DNA of 64,000 nucleotides from contig CAWBBX010000026.1 of the NCBI GenBank assembly GCA_963787005.1, positions 31,104-95,103 on the forward strand. Reading direction: 5' to 3'. The position numbers and the translations under genes were made by a program. Below, one piece after another: positions 8,675-18,231 of the stretch; the stretch's first letter is position 1; every line of letters starts with the position of its first letter. This stretch comes from FEN-1297 sp963787005 (GTDB lineage Bacteria > Bacteroidota > Ignavibacteria > Ignavibacteriales > Ignavibacteriaceae). The notes beneath the pieces are model-generated. The model saw only the letters and a list, made by a program, of their open reading frames with translations. It ran no database searches and was not told the DNA's origin.

Positions 8675-9835
8675 ATGTACAGAAAAAACCTGGTATTCGC
8701 GGCGGCCTGCATGGGCATGCTTCTCTTCGGAATTGTTCTTATATCGCTCGGATCTATCCTTCCATCGGTAACAAAAAGATTCGTTCTCAACGAGATAGGA
8801 GCTGGTACATTAGCGTCTATTCTTCCCTTCGGTATCCTTGCAGGTTCATTAGTTTTCGGCCCGATAGTCGACAGGTACGGTTATAAAAATTTGTTGATTA
8901 TCTGTTCGCTACTTGTTTTAGCCGGACTTGAGGGGATAGCATTCTCATCGTCATTCTTTATGCTCCAGGTATCCATTTTTCTAATAGGATTCGGAGGCGG
9001 AGTACTAAACGGAGGCACCAACGCTCTTGTCGCAGATATATATTCGGAAGGCAAAGGTGCCCGATTAAGTCTGCTAGGTGTATTTTTCGGTATCGGTGCA
9101 CTCGGCATGCCTGCTATACTCGGAATTCTTTCCAAGAGTTACACAGAAGCTGCGATCATATCGTGGGTAGGATTCTTTGTCGTTCTTCCGGTAATATTCT
9201 TCATTGCTATTAAGTTTCCCGTTCCAAAGCAGCCGCAGGGTCTGCCAATTAAAGAAGGACTGGGACTCATTAAAGATCCGATCTTAGTCATGCTCGGTTT
9301 CCTCCTGTTCTTCGAGAGCGGAATGGAAGGGATAGTAAATAACTGGACGACGACTTATCTACAGCATGATCTAAAAGCGAATCCTCAGCAGGCGCTTTTC
9401 GCACTGACGTATTTTGTTATGGGAATGACCGTGACAAGGCTGCTGCTGGGCGGACTGCTGAAGAAACTACCCGCTTATCTCGTTCTTTACGGCTGCCTTA
9501 CCACGGCACTCGCCGGCACTCTTGCTCTGATGCTGTCTTCGTCAATGACTATGGCGGTAGCCGGACTTGTGTTGCTGGGTATCGGTTTCGCGGCGGGATT
9601 CCCCGTTATTCTGGGATACGTAGGCGACATATATTCTAAGCTTTCCGGAACTGCGTTCAGCATCGTACTAGTTATCGCTTTACTCGGAAACATGCTGATA
9701 AATTATCTGGTCGGGTTGGTATCACACGCATTCGGAATTAAACAGTTTACAACTGTATTGCTGATTGCCGTCATTTTAATGATGCTGCTGCTGAAATTTG
9801 TTCTCGGCAGGATAAAAGATAAAACGGCTGTTTGA
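8675..9835 (+). CDS. MFS sugar permease
   Basis: Inner-membrane transporter of 386 residues with about 12 hydrophobic segments. The loop between segments 2 and 3 reads FGPIVDRYGYKNLL, a standard MFS A-motif variant (GxxxDRxGxK). It lies 24 nt after the ROK kinase and 98 nt before the SIS-domain gene, so it is probably co-transcribed. The neighbourhood suggests import of the amino sugar phosphorylated by the kinase; this is context only. It resembles the fucose/glucose/GlcNAc MFS group more than drug exporters. Confidence 0.8.
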   Translation: MYRKNLVFAAACMGMLLFGIVLISLGSILPSVTKRFVLNEIGAGTLASILPFGILAGSLVFGPIVDRYGYKNLLIICSLLVLAGLEGIAFSSSFFMLQVSIFLIGFGGGVLNGGTNALVADIYSEGKGARLSLLGVFFGIGALGMPAILGILSKSYTEAAIISWVGFFVVLPVIFFIAIKFPVPKQPQGLPIKEGLGLIKDPILVMLGFLLFFESGMEGIVNNWTTTYLQHDLKANPQQALFALTYFVMGMTVTRLLLGGLLKKLPAYLVLYGCLTTALAGTLALMLSSSMTMAVAGLVLLGIGFAAGFPVILGYVGDIYSKLSGTAFSIVLVIALLGNMLINYLVGLVSHAFGIKQFTTVLLIAVILMMLLLKFVLGRIKDKTAV

Positions 9836-9933
9836 TAAATGGATAGATTCTTTAGCGGGTCTAAAGGGGAAAGAGGGGTCACGATAAATTTTCGATTATT
9901 CACACTTACTATTAATCTAATTAAGGAGAAATA

Positions 9934-10692
9934 ATGCTAGCTCAACAATGGTTATCCAACGCCAGAAAAGTAATGGATGATATAGAAAAAACTCAGATTG
10001 AGAATATAACGAAGGCCGCTGAGTTAATGGCAGATACTATTGAAGCCGGGCGGTGGGTCCATACCTTCGGCTGCGGTCATGCGACTCTGCCGATAGAAGA
10101 AATGTATCCGAGGATCGGCGGGTTCGTCGGTTTTCATCCAATGGTTGAACTTCCACTGACTTTCTTCACTAGGATCGTCGGCGAAATGGGAGTACACCAA
10201 TTCGTTTTCCTCGAGAGAGTGGAAGGCTACGGTGTAGAGATAATGAAGGGATACAACTTCGATAAGAGAGATACAATGTGGCTCTTTTCGCACTCCGGAA
10301 TAAATAATGTAAATATTGACGTAGCGCTTGAAGCGAAGAAGCGCGGCATGAAGGTAATTGTTTTCGGTTCCGCCGCCGCTGCCGAAGGCAAGAAGACACG
10401 CCACTCATCAGGTAAAAACATTTTCGAGATTGCCGACGTAGTGGTTGATTCCTGTGCACCTTTAGAAGACGCCTCGGTTCGGCTAAAGAATCATCAGGAT
10501 AAGATCGGCCCGGTTTCAACTATAGCCTTTGTTACCGCGGTATGGATGACTATCACCACCGTTGCCGAGATACTCGAAAACAGAGGTGTGAAGCTGCACA
10601 TTCATCCTTCGCATAACGCAGGCGATGCGACTGCTAAAGACAGGCTCGAGGAAGCGCTGGCGGAATATAAAAAGAGAATTGCCGGAGTTTGA
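9934..10692 (+). CDS. SIS-domain protein (UPF0309 family)
   Basis: Cytoplasmic protein of 252 residues with one sugar-isomerase (SIS) fold: VHTFGCGHATLPIEEMYPR near residue 45 and LFSHSGINNVNIDVALEAKK as the phosphosugar-binding Ser-rich loop. Similar UPF0309 proteins are encoded beside nagA in other bacteria. AAGGAG lies 8 nt upstream of the ATG. Last gene of the ROK-MFS-SIS run. It probably binds or isomerises an amino-sugar phosphate; the exact reaction is unknown. Confidence 0.82.
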   Translation: MLAQQWLSNARKVMDDIEKTQIENITKAAELMADTIEAGRWVHTFGCGHATLPIEEMYPRIGGFVGFHPMVELPLTFFTRIVGEMGVHQFVFLERVEGYGVEIMKGYNFDKRDTMWLFSHSGINNVNIDVALEAKKRGMKVIVFGSAAAAEGKKTRHSSGKNIFEIADVVVDSCAPLEDASVRLKNHQDKIGPVSTIAFVTAVWMTITTVAEILENRGVKLHIHPSHNAGDATAKDRLEEALAEYKKRIAGV

Positions 10693-10714
10693 CCTCTACT
10701 CACTCTATCTCTCT

Positions 10715-10758
10715 CCGATACCCCGTGCGGGTAAATACCTGCGCGGGGTTGATATCGG
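10715..10758. terminator. Long GC-rich hairpin between convergent genes
   Basis: CCGATA at 10715-10720 pairs with TATCGG at 10753-10758. Inside it CCCCGTGCGGGTA (10721-10733) pairs with TACCTGCGCGGGG (10736-10748) with two wobble pairs and a 2-nt loop. It follows the SIS gene and faces the DUF4340 gene. There is no T-tract, so a Rho-independent terminator is only a guess. Confidence 0.45.
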
Positions 10759-10897
10759 GATAAGAAATATCCGGGGTAGAAATCAAGAAATATAATATCA
10801 GGTTGGTACTAAACTGCCGAAGCTGCGGGACAATTTATTTTAGCGATCCGCGGATCACTGGTCCGTGCTGCAGGATTCGGACAAAAGCAATTCATGG

Positions 10898-11833
10898 CTA
10901 TTTCTTCAAAAATTTCTTCTTGGGAACAAACAACTTATTCTTAAAACCGTTCTTTAGTCCGTTAAAATAAACATCCGGATTTTCAGATGAAGTAACCAGC
11001 AAGGTATCAGGTTTCCGGAAAGCGGTTACGGTTATCGCTCCTTTGGCTGAAGATGAGATTGTCAGTGTGTAGTCCGCTTTGTTGAGGATATTGTGGTCGA
11101 AGTTATCAATAAAATCCGAATTGGTTAGATGGGAGATCGAGCGGAGATAATCGACGACCTTTGACGAGTCCGCCTGCCTTCCGTCTATAACCCATTTTTT
11201 ATCGACTCTTTGGAGTGCAAATGAAGAGTCACCCGGATAAGTAAAACTAAGTTTGCTCCAGTTGTTGAAATCACCGCTTATCACTCTGTTATCCCTGAAA
11301 TAATTCGGACCGTGATCGAATGTGTAGCTGATCATACCGCTCGTCTCGTAAACATTATCGTCCCCGCCTACCCTGACGAAAGTCGACATGCTCCTGGGCC
11401 GCTGAAAAGCAAACTTACCAATCATCAGATCGAGAGTATTATCTTTTCCCTGATATACTTTTACTTCGGTTGCCGTAGAATCGACTTGAAACTCTTTCCA
11501 TTTATCCTTGCTTTGGGCGGCCACACTTGCGGGTTTAATTGATAAAAGCTGAGCAAAGATCTGACGGATTTTATTATCCGTAACGTCACCGGTCTTATTC
11601 CCAGGAAGATTCACTTTCCAGTACTTCCCTTCCTTAAATAATTTAACTTCTTTGTGACTGTCTGATTTCGGATAAATTTGTATGCTTGTTACTTTTGCCG
11701 TATCAATGGAAACAAGCTCACTCCTGAAGCTCCTCTCGCCATGGCCCGAATCGTATATAATGAAGGCTGCAACCGCGATTAAAAGCACGGCAAATACAAT
11801 CGTAAGCGATTTATTCGATAATTTGTTAAACAT
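10898..11833 (-). CDS. DUF4340 protein, last gene of gld-type ABC operon
   Basis: Protein of 311 residues with one N-terminal membrane anchor (LTIVFAVLLIAVAAFIIYDS) and a periplasmic beta-rich region. It matches the DUF4340 pattern: repeated units with KEGKYWKV and KKWVIDGRQAD. Its start overlaps the end of the GldG-like gene by 8 nt. DUF4340 proteins commonly follow GldG-like genes. Its role is likely accessory to the ABC complex, mechanism unknown. Confidence 0.8.
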   Translation of the reverse strand: MFNKLSNKSLTIVFAVLLIAVAAFIIYDSGHGERSFRSELVSIDTAKVTSIQIYPKSDSHKEVKLFKEGKYWKVNLPGNKTGDVTDNKIRQIFAQLLSIKPASVAAQSKDKWKEFQVDSTATEVKVYQGKDNTLDLMIGKFAFQRPRSMSTFVRVGGDDNVYETSGMISYTFDHGPNYFRDNRVISGDFNNWSKLSFTYPGDSSFALQRVDKKWVIDGRQADSSKVVDYLRSISHLTNSDFIDNFDHNILNKADYTLTISSSAKGAITVTAFRKPDTLLVTSSENPDVYFNGLKNGFKNKLFVPKKKFLKK

Positions 11834-13349
11834 AATTTTCGCTCATCCATTTGTTTCTTTTTCTTCTTCTGAACTGGTAGCGGAATATTCCATATCCGAT
11901 GATTAAAAGAATTGGTAATAAAAAGTTGAGATATTTAACCAAGGTTTTGGTTCCGTCGGATATATTTGCGCTTATAGGCCTCGATGTTATTCCTTTCGTC
12001 CTCAGCGCAATGAGTCCCGTATCGTCCGAGAGCCAGTCAATCGAGTTTGCCATGAGATTTACGTTATCCTTAGAGAGTCTCTGCGAGCTTTGTCCCGATC
12101 CGTTTACCGCGAAATCACCGTCGCCGAAAACGACCATCTTAGAATAAGTATTATCGTCGAGCTTACCGTCAACTGCAACTGCGACCGGCTGTGCCTTAAG
12201 CGGAAAATCGGATGCGGTCCAGTCTTTACTTACGTTAAAGTAAACCGGAGGCTTCTCCACACCGCTTTTCTGCGATGTCTTAGCGAGAACAGTAAAATGG
12301 ATAAGGCTGTCGCCTCCCATTATCTTTATCGGGCTCGCGAAAGGCATCATAATTGATTCGATTCCTTTTGTAATAGGATGGTCCGCAAAATCCTGGATCT
12401 GCGGAAGATACGGGAATCTCATCGGAGTATTCATTGTGAACATTCCCTGCTTCTGCCTTACCATAATGTTCCCGCAATTAGCATCTATTACAAAATTATC
12501 TTCCACCTTCAGGCCTTTGCCGCTCAGCCAATTGTCTAACCCTGTATAAACACTGGATCCCGAAGCATTGGAGAGATTTCCTTTAACCCTGTTGAGAGCG
12601 ATGAGTATTCTTCCGCCGCCGGCGAGAAAAGAATCAAGCTGCTTGATATACGCAGTCTTAATTGTATCAGACGGAGCTATTATCACGAGTGTCTTGTATT
12701 CGCTCGGAATACCGGAAGTATCACTGAATTTTACGCTTTTAATATTATACATAACTGAGAGCTGATCTTCCAGCTGTTTCATTTCAGACAGCGACGGTTC
12801 TCCGTTTCCCTGTAAAAACGCTATCTTCGTCTTGTGTTTCAGAGAGAGCTTTTTTATTGTAGAAGAAAGCGAATATTCCATGGCAGAACCGGGCCGAATA
12901 AACGGAATAACTTCTGTCTTCCCGTCGTACTTGAGAACGGCTCCCAGGTATGCCCTTTGCTGTTTCATCTGATCGCGCTCCCTAACGTTGATCATAATTG
13001 GTCTTATTCCGGCTCTCTGAGCCTTCATCTCGGTTTCCTGGTCTTTGTTGGGATTTACAAAATCATACAAGATTTTCCCGCCCGACTCGCTGTTATACTC
13101 CACGAGCATATCCCTGAAATCACTTCTTACCTGCGCGACATTAGGAGGAAGATTTTCGGAGAAATAAGCGGTTATAGTAACCGGACCGTCGAGTGAATGA
13201 AGTATATCGTCGGTTGCGCTGCTTAGCGTGTATTCGTGATCGTCGGTAAAATCAAGACGGAGAAAAAATCTCTCGGCAAGAATGTTTACCAGGATTAAAA
13301 TTCCGAATATCAGCAGTATTGTGGTTAGTACTTTTTTCTTTGTAAGCAT
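11826..13349 (-). CDS. gldG: GldG-like ABC transporter auxiliary protein
   Basis: Protein of 507 residues with membrane segments near both ends (VLTTILLIFGILILVNILAE and FLLPILLIIGYGIFRYQF) and a large periplasmic domain. The periplasmic part has the ABC-auxiliary pattern YTLSSATDDILHSLDGPVTI, followed by a GATase-like region with YKTLVIIAPSD and FLAGGGRILIALN. It lies 6 nt after the permease gene and overlaps the next gene. In Flavobacteria GldA, GldF and GldG form an ABC complex linked to gliding; here a non-gliding envelope role is equally possible. Confidence 0.85.
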   Translation of the reverse strand: MLTKKKVLTTILLIFGILILVNILAERFFLRLDFTDDHEYTLSSATDDILHSLDGPVTITAYFSENLPPNVAQVRSDFRDMLVEYNSESGGKILYDFVNPNKDQETEMKAQRAGIRPIMINVRERDQMKQQRAYLGAVLKYDGKTEVIPFIRPGSAMEYSLSSTIKKLSLKHKTKIAFLQGNGEPSLSEMKQLEDQLSVMYNIKSVKFSDTSGIPSEYKTLVIIAPSDTIKTAYIKQLDSFLAGGGRILIALNRVKGNLSNASGSSVYTGLDNWLSGKGLKVEDNFVIDANCGNIMVRQKQGMFTMNTPMRFPYLPQIQDFADHPITKGIESIMMPFASPIKIMGGDSLIHFTVLAKTSQKSGVEKPPVYFNVSKDWTASDFPLKAQPVAVAVDGKLDDNTYSKMVVFGDGDFAVNGSGQSSQRLSKDNVNLMANSIDWLSDDTGLIALRTKGITSRPISANISDGTKTLVKYLNFLLPILLIIGYGIFRYQFRRRKRNKWMSENYV

Positions 13350-13355
13350 GATCTC

Positions 13356-14081
13356 TTATTCAACTATATTTCTTTTAGATAATGATGTTTCGGCCAAAAT
13401 GAGTCCGAATAATGAAATGCTTAGGAAGTAAATTACATCCTTTGAGTCAACTACTCCTCTGGATATAGAATCGAAGTGAGTCGAAAGGCTCAGGTAGTTT
13501 AGTATTTCGCCGACCGGTCCGGTGGAGCTTCCCGCGAGCACGTTAAAAATGATCAGGAAAAAAACACCTATAAAAAGCGACAGCAGGAAAGCCACTATCT
13601 GGTTGTTCGTAACTGCGCTTGCAAAAAGGCCGATACTGATGTAGGTCATACTCATTAGTAAAAGGCCAATGTAACCGCCCCAAACGGCGCCGTGATCGAC
13701 GGGACCGAGCGCCCAAACGCTTATGTAATACGGAAGCGTCAGCAGCAATGCAATGGCTATCAGCATAAGGCACGCAGTAAATTTACCGAGTATAACTTCC
13801 CAGTCCGTTACTGCTTTTGTAAGAAGAAGCTCGATTGTGCCGGTCTTATTCTCCTCGGCCAGCATTCTCATAGTAAGCGCCGGGGTGAAGAAAAACAGCG
13901 TCCAGTAAGCTACTGAGAAGAACGGCTGGAGCGACGCTTGTCCGGTGAAGAAAACGTCCGACCCGTAGAGCCATGTGAAGAATCCACTTAGACCGAGAAA
14001 GACAACAATTAATATGTACGCTGTCAGCGAATCGAAGAATGTTTTAAGTTCGCGCGTAGCGAGTATCCAAATTTTATTCAT
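13356..14081 (-). CDS. gldF: GldF-like ABC-2 permease
   Basis: Inner-membrane ABC-2 permease of 241 residues with six hydrophobic segments. TPALTMRMLAEENKTGTIELLLT is the coupling region typical of GldF and gliding-type ABC permeases. The start overlaps the stop of the ATPase gene (ATGA), so the two are translationally coupled. Forms the membrane channel of the GldA-F-G complex. Confidence 0.88.
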   Translation of the reverse strand: MNKIWILATRELKTFFDSLTAYILIVVFLGLSGFFTWLYGSDVFFTGQASLQPFFSVAYWTLFFFTPALTMRMLAEENKTGTIELLLTKAVTDWEVILGKFTACLMLIAIALLLTLPYYISVWALGPVDHGAVWGGYIGLLLMSMTYISIGLFASAVTNNQIVAFLLSLFIGVFFLIIFNVLAGSSTGPVGEILNYLSLSTHFDSISRGVVDSKDVIYFLSISLFGLILAETSLSKRNIVE

Positions 14082-15016
14082 GATTGATCTGTGGTTAGTT
14101 CTCTGAAAATGTCTTCTAGCTTTGTTTCCATCGGGGTCATTTCCGTCAGGATCCAGTTATTGGTTACGCACAAAAGGAATATAGTCCGTCTCGAAGTTTG
14201 ACCGTCTTTGCTCTGAATGATGAAAGCGCCTGGCTGATCGTTAACGGGATCGACCATCGCCACCGAATCGAGTCCCTGCAGAGAGGATACAAGCTGATCC
14301 CTGTTCTGCGCGTCGGCTATCTGTACCTTCAGCACTTCCCCTCCCTGCGCCTGCTTTCTGAGAGTACTTGACGTACCGTCTGCGACAATCTTTCCTTGAT
14401 TGATAATCAAAATCCTATCGCACGTAGCTTCTACCTCGGGCAGAATATGCGTGGAGAGAATAACCGTCTTTTCTCTGCCTATGTGCTTAATTAATTTTCT
14501 TATTTCAATTATCTGGTTGGGATCGAGACCGGTAGTCGGTTCGTCGAGGATTAAAATTTCCGGATCGTGAATCATTGCCTGCGCAAGACCGACTCTCTGC
14601 CTGTATCCTTTGGAGAGCTCGCCTATTTTTTTATGTTTCTCCGAGTTCAGTCCGCATACATGAACCATCTCCGCCATTCTTTTGGGAATATTATTATTCT
14701 CTACTCCCTGGAGACGAGCAACGAACTCGAGATATTCGAGCACGGGCATATCGAGATATAAAGGATTATTCTCGGGAAGATAACCGATCTTCTTTTTGAT
14801 AGCTTCCTGGTCACCATGGATCGTTTCATCGTTTACCCTAACGTCGCCATGTGTCGGCGCCATGAAACAAGTGATGATCTTCATAGTGGTAGTTTTTCCG
14901 GCTCCGTTGGGTCCGAGGAATCCAAGGATCTCTCCCTTATTAACCTCGAATGATATGTCGTCTACTGCTTTCTGCGGGCCGTACTGTTTGGTAAGGTTTT
15001 CAACAACTATTCTCAT
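14078..15016 (-). CDS. gldA: GldA-like ABC transporter ATPase
   Basis: Cytoplasmic ATPase of 312 residues. Walker A is GPNGAGKTTT (about residues 35-44), the signature is LSKGYRQRVGLAQ, Walker B is ILILDEPTTGLD, and the H-loop is ILSTH. A C-terminal 80-residue extension after the nucleotide-binding domain matches the gliding-type subgroup. First gene of the four-gene operon ATPase-permease-GldG-DUF4340, with 4-8 nt overlaps between members. Confidence 0.9.
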   Translation of the reverse strand: MRIVVENLTKQYGPQKAVDDISFEVNKGEILGFLGPNGAGKTTTMKIITCFMAPTHGDVRVNDETIHGDQEAIKKKIGYLPENNPLYLDMPVLEYLEFVARLQGVENNNIPKRMAEMVHVCGLNSEKHKKIGELSKGYRQRVGLAQAMIHDPEILILDEPTTGLDPNQIIEIRKLIKHIGREKTVILSTHILPEVEATCDRILIINQGKIVADGTSSTLRKQAQGGEVLKVQIADAQNRDQLVSSLQGLDSVAMVDPVNDQPGAFIIQSKDGQTSRRTIFLLCVTNNWILTEMTPMETKLEDIFRELTTDQS

Positions 15017-15054
15017 TTTTACTCAGATGATAGTATGATAAAATATATTACCGT

Positions 15055-15081
15055 AATTAATAACCGTGGGTGTTATTAATT
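15055..15081. other. Perfect 10-bp inverted repeat between nagA and gldA
   Basis: AATTAATAAC (15055-15064) and GTTATTAATT (15072-15081) form a perfect stem with a 7-nt loop. It lies after nagA and about 40 nt before gldA on the same strand. It could end nagA transcription or be an operator in the gldA leader. Confidence 0.4.
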
Positions 15082-15174
15082 TCTGCTTTCGCTGAATTTT
15101 ATTTGGCTTCAAACCCAACGATGAATTTAGACGGAGACAGTTTAAAAAAGTTCCGTACCGATTTTTTTTTGAAG

Positions 15175-16332
15175 TTAATATTTCTTGTACACTACATGTC
15201 CGCCGATAACGGTAGTATATATCGAAAAGTCATTGTCGAATAAAACTAGATCCGCATCTTTTCCTTGTCCTATCGTACCCTTTCTGTTTCCGAGACCGAG
15301 CACTTCAGCCGGGGTTTTAGACACGGAATTAATTGCAGCCTCAAGAGAACAGCCCGTAAATTCTTTGAATTTAAGAGCAATTTGGCCCAGACTCATTGTT
15401 GAACCGATCAAAGTGCCGTCGAGATATCTTGCCGCTCCGGCCTTCGACTCATAGTCCTTTCCGTTATAAACATACTTACCATCCGGAAGACCGATACCAT
15501 GCATACCGTCGGTTATACAAACACACCTGTCTCCTAGAATTTTAAAAATAAGATTTACTATACTCGGATGTAAGTGATGTCCGTCACTGATAAGCTGAGC
15601 CGTAATATTATTGTTCTCGAAGATGGCGGACAGCGGACCGGGATTCCGGTGATGAAGTGACGGCATTGCGTTGAATAAGTGTGTCACATGAGAGATACCA
15701 GCATCGAAACCGGCTTTTGTTTCTTCATACGTCGCGTCGGAATGTGCGAACGAAGCGACTATATTATTAGCGGTGAGCTGCTTAATAATTTCCAGGTTCC
15801 CGGGAAGTTCGGGAGCTATGGTCATCATTTTTAAAGAATCCCCGGTTGCTTTAAGAATGTCATCTAGAGAGCCTTTTTCCTTTCCATAAATAGCGTCCGG
15901 CGCCAATCCGCCTTTTTTCTTCATATTTATGTAGGGCCCCTCGAGATGTACTCCCAGCATCTCAGCCCCGCTCAGCCCTTTATTTGTGTATTCACGAGCA
16001 AGTTTAAGATGGCTGTTCCCTTCAATCGGCTTTACGACGGTTGTACCGAGAAAGCCCGTGGTGCCGAGTTTAGCGAGTGTGGCTGAAATAGTTTCAAGCG
16101 CTTCGGGAGTATTGTCCAGCACGTCCGCGCCCCCGGCTCCCTGTATGTGAACGTCTATAAAACCGGGAGATAGAATTCTTCCGTCGGCTTCAATTATCTC
16201 CACGCTTTCCGGTATCTCGGATTCGTTTAAAATTTGAGATATCTTTGAGGCTTCAATTAATACGTTTTTAAATTCATTATTGTTTTTTGAATTATATAAT
16301 CTGCAATTCTTTATTAAGATCGATTCGTTCAT
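15175..16332 (-). CDS. nagA: N-acetylglucosamine-6-phosphate deacetylase
   Basis: Cytoplasmic enzyme of 385 residues that converts GlcNAc-6-phosphate to glucosamine-6-phosphate and acetate. Metal and active-site motifs are in order: SPGFIDVHIQGAGG, GVHLEGPYIN, FAHSDATYEETKAG, HLFNAMPSLHHRNPG, ISDGHHLHP and the catalytic Asp in CITDGM. Length fits the amidohydrolase family. It is separated from the ROK/MFS/SIS genes by the gld-like operon but fits the same amino-sugar pathway. nagB is not in the window. Confidence 0.93.
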   Translation of the reverse strand: MNESILIKNCRLYNSKNNNEFKNVLIEASKISQILNESEIPESVEIIEADGRILSPGFIDVHIQGAGGADVLDNTPEALETISATLAKLGTTGFLGTTVVKPIEGNSHLKLAREYTNKGLSGAEMLGVHLEGPYINMKKKGGLAPDAIYGKEKGSLDDILKATGDSLKMMTIAPELPGNLEIIKQLTANNIVASFAHSDATYEETKAGFDAGISHVTHLFNAMPSLHHRNPGPLSAIFENNNITAQLISDGHHLHPSIVNLIFKILGDRCVCITDGMHGIGLPDGKYVYNGKDYESKAGAARYLDGTLIGSTMSLGQIALKFKEFTGCSLEAAINSVSKTPAEVLGLGNRKGTIGQGKDADLVLFDNDFSIYTTVIGGHVVYKKY

Positions 16333-16722
16333 TTAAAATGCTTTCTGTGAAGAGTAAAAATTATTAATATTATTTGGTAGAGCAAAGAAATATTTTTTGA
16401 GACCCCGCCGTTGACGGGCAGGATTGCACTTCCTTTAAGATACACTATGAGGTAAAGGATTTTACAAAGTAATACTAAGTTTCCACGAAGTCACACAACG
16501 GATTTAAAATGCAACAGCAGCCTATATAAAAAGATATAGACACAGAATTTACTCCGTTCTTCAAAATGGATAAATTTCTTATTAGATATTATACACATAA
16601 CTTTATAACGTACAAGAAATAATTTGATATTATTTATTTTAAATTTTTTCTGGTAAGAAAAATCGATTTATATTATATTCACAAAATTAAAATCAGACCC
16701 ATAAATCCCGGGAAACTTTAAC
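16333..16722. other. Intergenic region, no gene found
   Basis: Very AT-rich gap between divergent nagA and the APC permease. Both promoters should lie here. I see no open frame with coding character and no strong hairpin. Confidence 0.5.
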
Positions 16723-18081
16723 ATGAGCGAAAAAAGCAGTACACTCGACAGGAGTCTGGGACTCCTACACGCGACGGCTTCCAACATGGCGACAATGGTC
16801 GGCATCGGCCCCTTTATTACCATCCCCCTTATTGTTTCGGTAATGGGCGGTCCGCAGGCAATGATAGGCTGGGCAGTCGGTGCCTTAATAGCGATCTCAG
16901 ACGGCCAGGTGTGGGCCGAGCTCAGCACCTCTCTTCCCGGCGAGGGCGGATCATACATTTATCTTAGAGACGCTTATAAAAGATATTTCGGCAAGCTCAT
17001 CGCATTTTTATTTATATGGTCTTTTTTGCTGAGCGGACCTTTCGAGATAGCATCCGGGTTCGTGGGAATGATGCAGTACCTTTCGTTCATCTGGCCTTCA
17101 ATAACGGCTACTCATGTAAGAATACTGGCTTTCAGCGCGGGATTGCTGACCATCATACTCCACTACAACAAAATTAAGTTTGTCGGCGTGGTTACGGTTG
17201 TCCTATGGGTCTTTATGCTGCTTACAGTGGGAATTACGATCGTCGTTGGCTTTATTCACTTCGATCCGCATGTAGCTTTTAACTTTCCCAAAGGCTGGTT
17301 CTCGTTTTCATGGGGATTTGTAATGGGACTGGGAGGCGCCACTTTAATAGCCATGTACGATCTGATGGGTTACTACAATATTTGTTATATGGAAGAAGAA
17401 GTGAAGAATCCCGGCTATGTATTTCCGCGTGCCATACTCTTCTCAGTAATCGGCGTTACAGTACTTTACGCAGTTATGAATTTCTTAATACTGGGCGTAA
17501 TGCCGTGGCACGAAGTCGCTAAATCGCACCATATCGTGTCGGATATATTCAATCACTACTACGGATGGACATCCGCGGTAGTTATAACAATCTTAGTAGC
17601 CATAACGGCGTACGGCTCAATATATTCTCTTATGATGAGCTACTCTCGACTTCCGTTCGCGGCTGCACGCGACGGATTTTTCTTCGACTGGCTCAAGGCC
17701 GTTCATCCTAAAAAACACTTCCCGCATTATTCTTTGCTCTTAGTCGGGGGAATTACCTGTGTCGCAAGCCTGTTCAATCTTGATTTTATCATTGCCGCGA
17801 CTTTGTCGAGCAGGATACTCATACAATTTCTCGGACAAATAATCGGCCTAACAGTGCTTCGTAAAACGCAGCCGGATTTGAAAAGACCATTTAAGATGTG
17901 GCTCTATCCGATTCCCTCATTCGTGGCATTCATAGGGTTCAGCTTTATCTTTATAAGTTCAGGTATTGAAGCTATAAGTCTGGGATTGGTCTGGCTGGTG
18001 GCAGGCGTCATTTTCTTCCTTACCTGGGCGAAGAAAAACAGCGAGTGGCCGTTCAGTATCAACGAGTTTGCTCAAAGGTAA
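16723..18081 (+). CDS. APC-superfamily amino acid permease
   Basis: Inner-membrane transporter of 452 residues with about 12 hydrophobic segments. The N-terminal signature ATASNMATMVGIGPFITIP matches the APC glycine-rich first helix (usually GIGSGIF). GEGGSYIYLRDAY is the typical helix-3 region, and YSRLPFAAARDGFF the helix-8 loop. Substrate is not readable; amino acids or polyamines are family expectations. Stands alone in its transcription unit. Confidence 0.88.
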   Translation: MSEKSSTLDRSLGLLHATASNMATMVGIGPFITIPLIVSVMGGPQAMIGWAVGALIAISDGQVWAELSTSLPGEGGSYIYLRDAYKRYFGKLIAFLFIWSFLLSGPFEIASGFVGMMQYLSFIWPSITATHVRILAFSAGLLTIILHYNKIKFVGVVTVVLWVFMLLTVGITIVVGFIHFDPHVAFNFPKGWFSFSWGFVMGLGGATLIAMYDLMGYYNICYMEEEVKNPGYVFPRAILFSVIGVTVLYAVMNFLILGVMPWHEVAKSHHIVSDIFNHYYGWTSAVVITILVAITAYGSIYSLMMSYSRLPFAAARDGFFFDWLKAVHPKKHFPHYSLLLVGGITCVASLFNLDFIIAATLSSRILIQFLGQIIGLTVLRKTQPDLKRPFKMWLYPIPSFVAFIGFSFIFISSGIEAISLGLVWLVAGVIFFLTWAKKNSEWPFSINEFAQR

Positions 18082-18095
18082 AATCCAAGGCGTAG

Positions 18096-18128
18096 GAATT
18101 TGATTTATCAAATTCATTTTATCCTTTT
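18096..18128 (+). terminator. Putative terminator after APC permease
   Basis: GAATTTGAT (18096-18104) and ATCAAATTC (18107-18115) form a perfect 9-bp stem, followed by ATTTTATCCTTTT. A second partly matching arm (ATCAAATACCTGCG) lies 25 nt further on. The stem is AT-rich, so it would be a weak terminator. Confidence 0.5.
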
Positions 18129-18231
18129 AAGGAGAACATGTATATCAAATACCTGCGTAAAATTCTAATTTTATTTATTCCTACCCGGTTGGATTAATAA
18201 AAGGGTCTCGGCATATCACAGACAAAAAATT

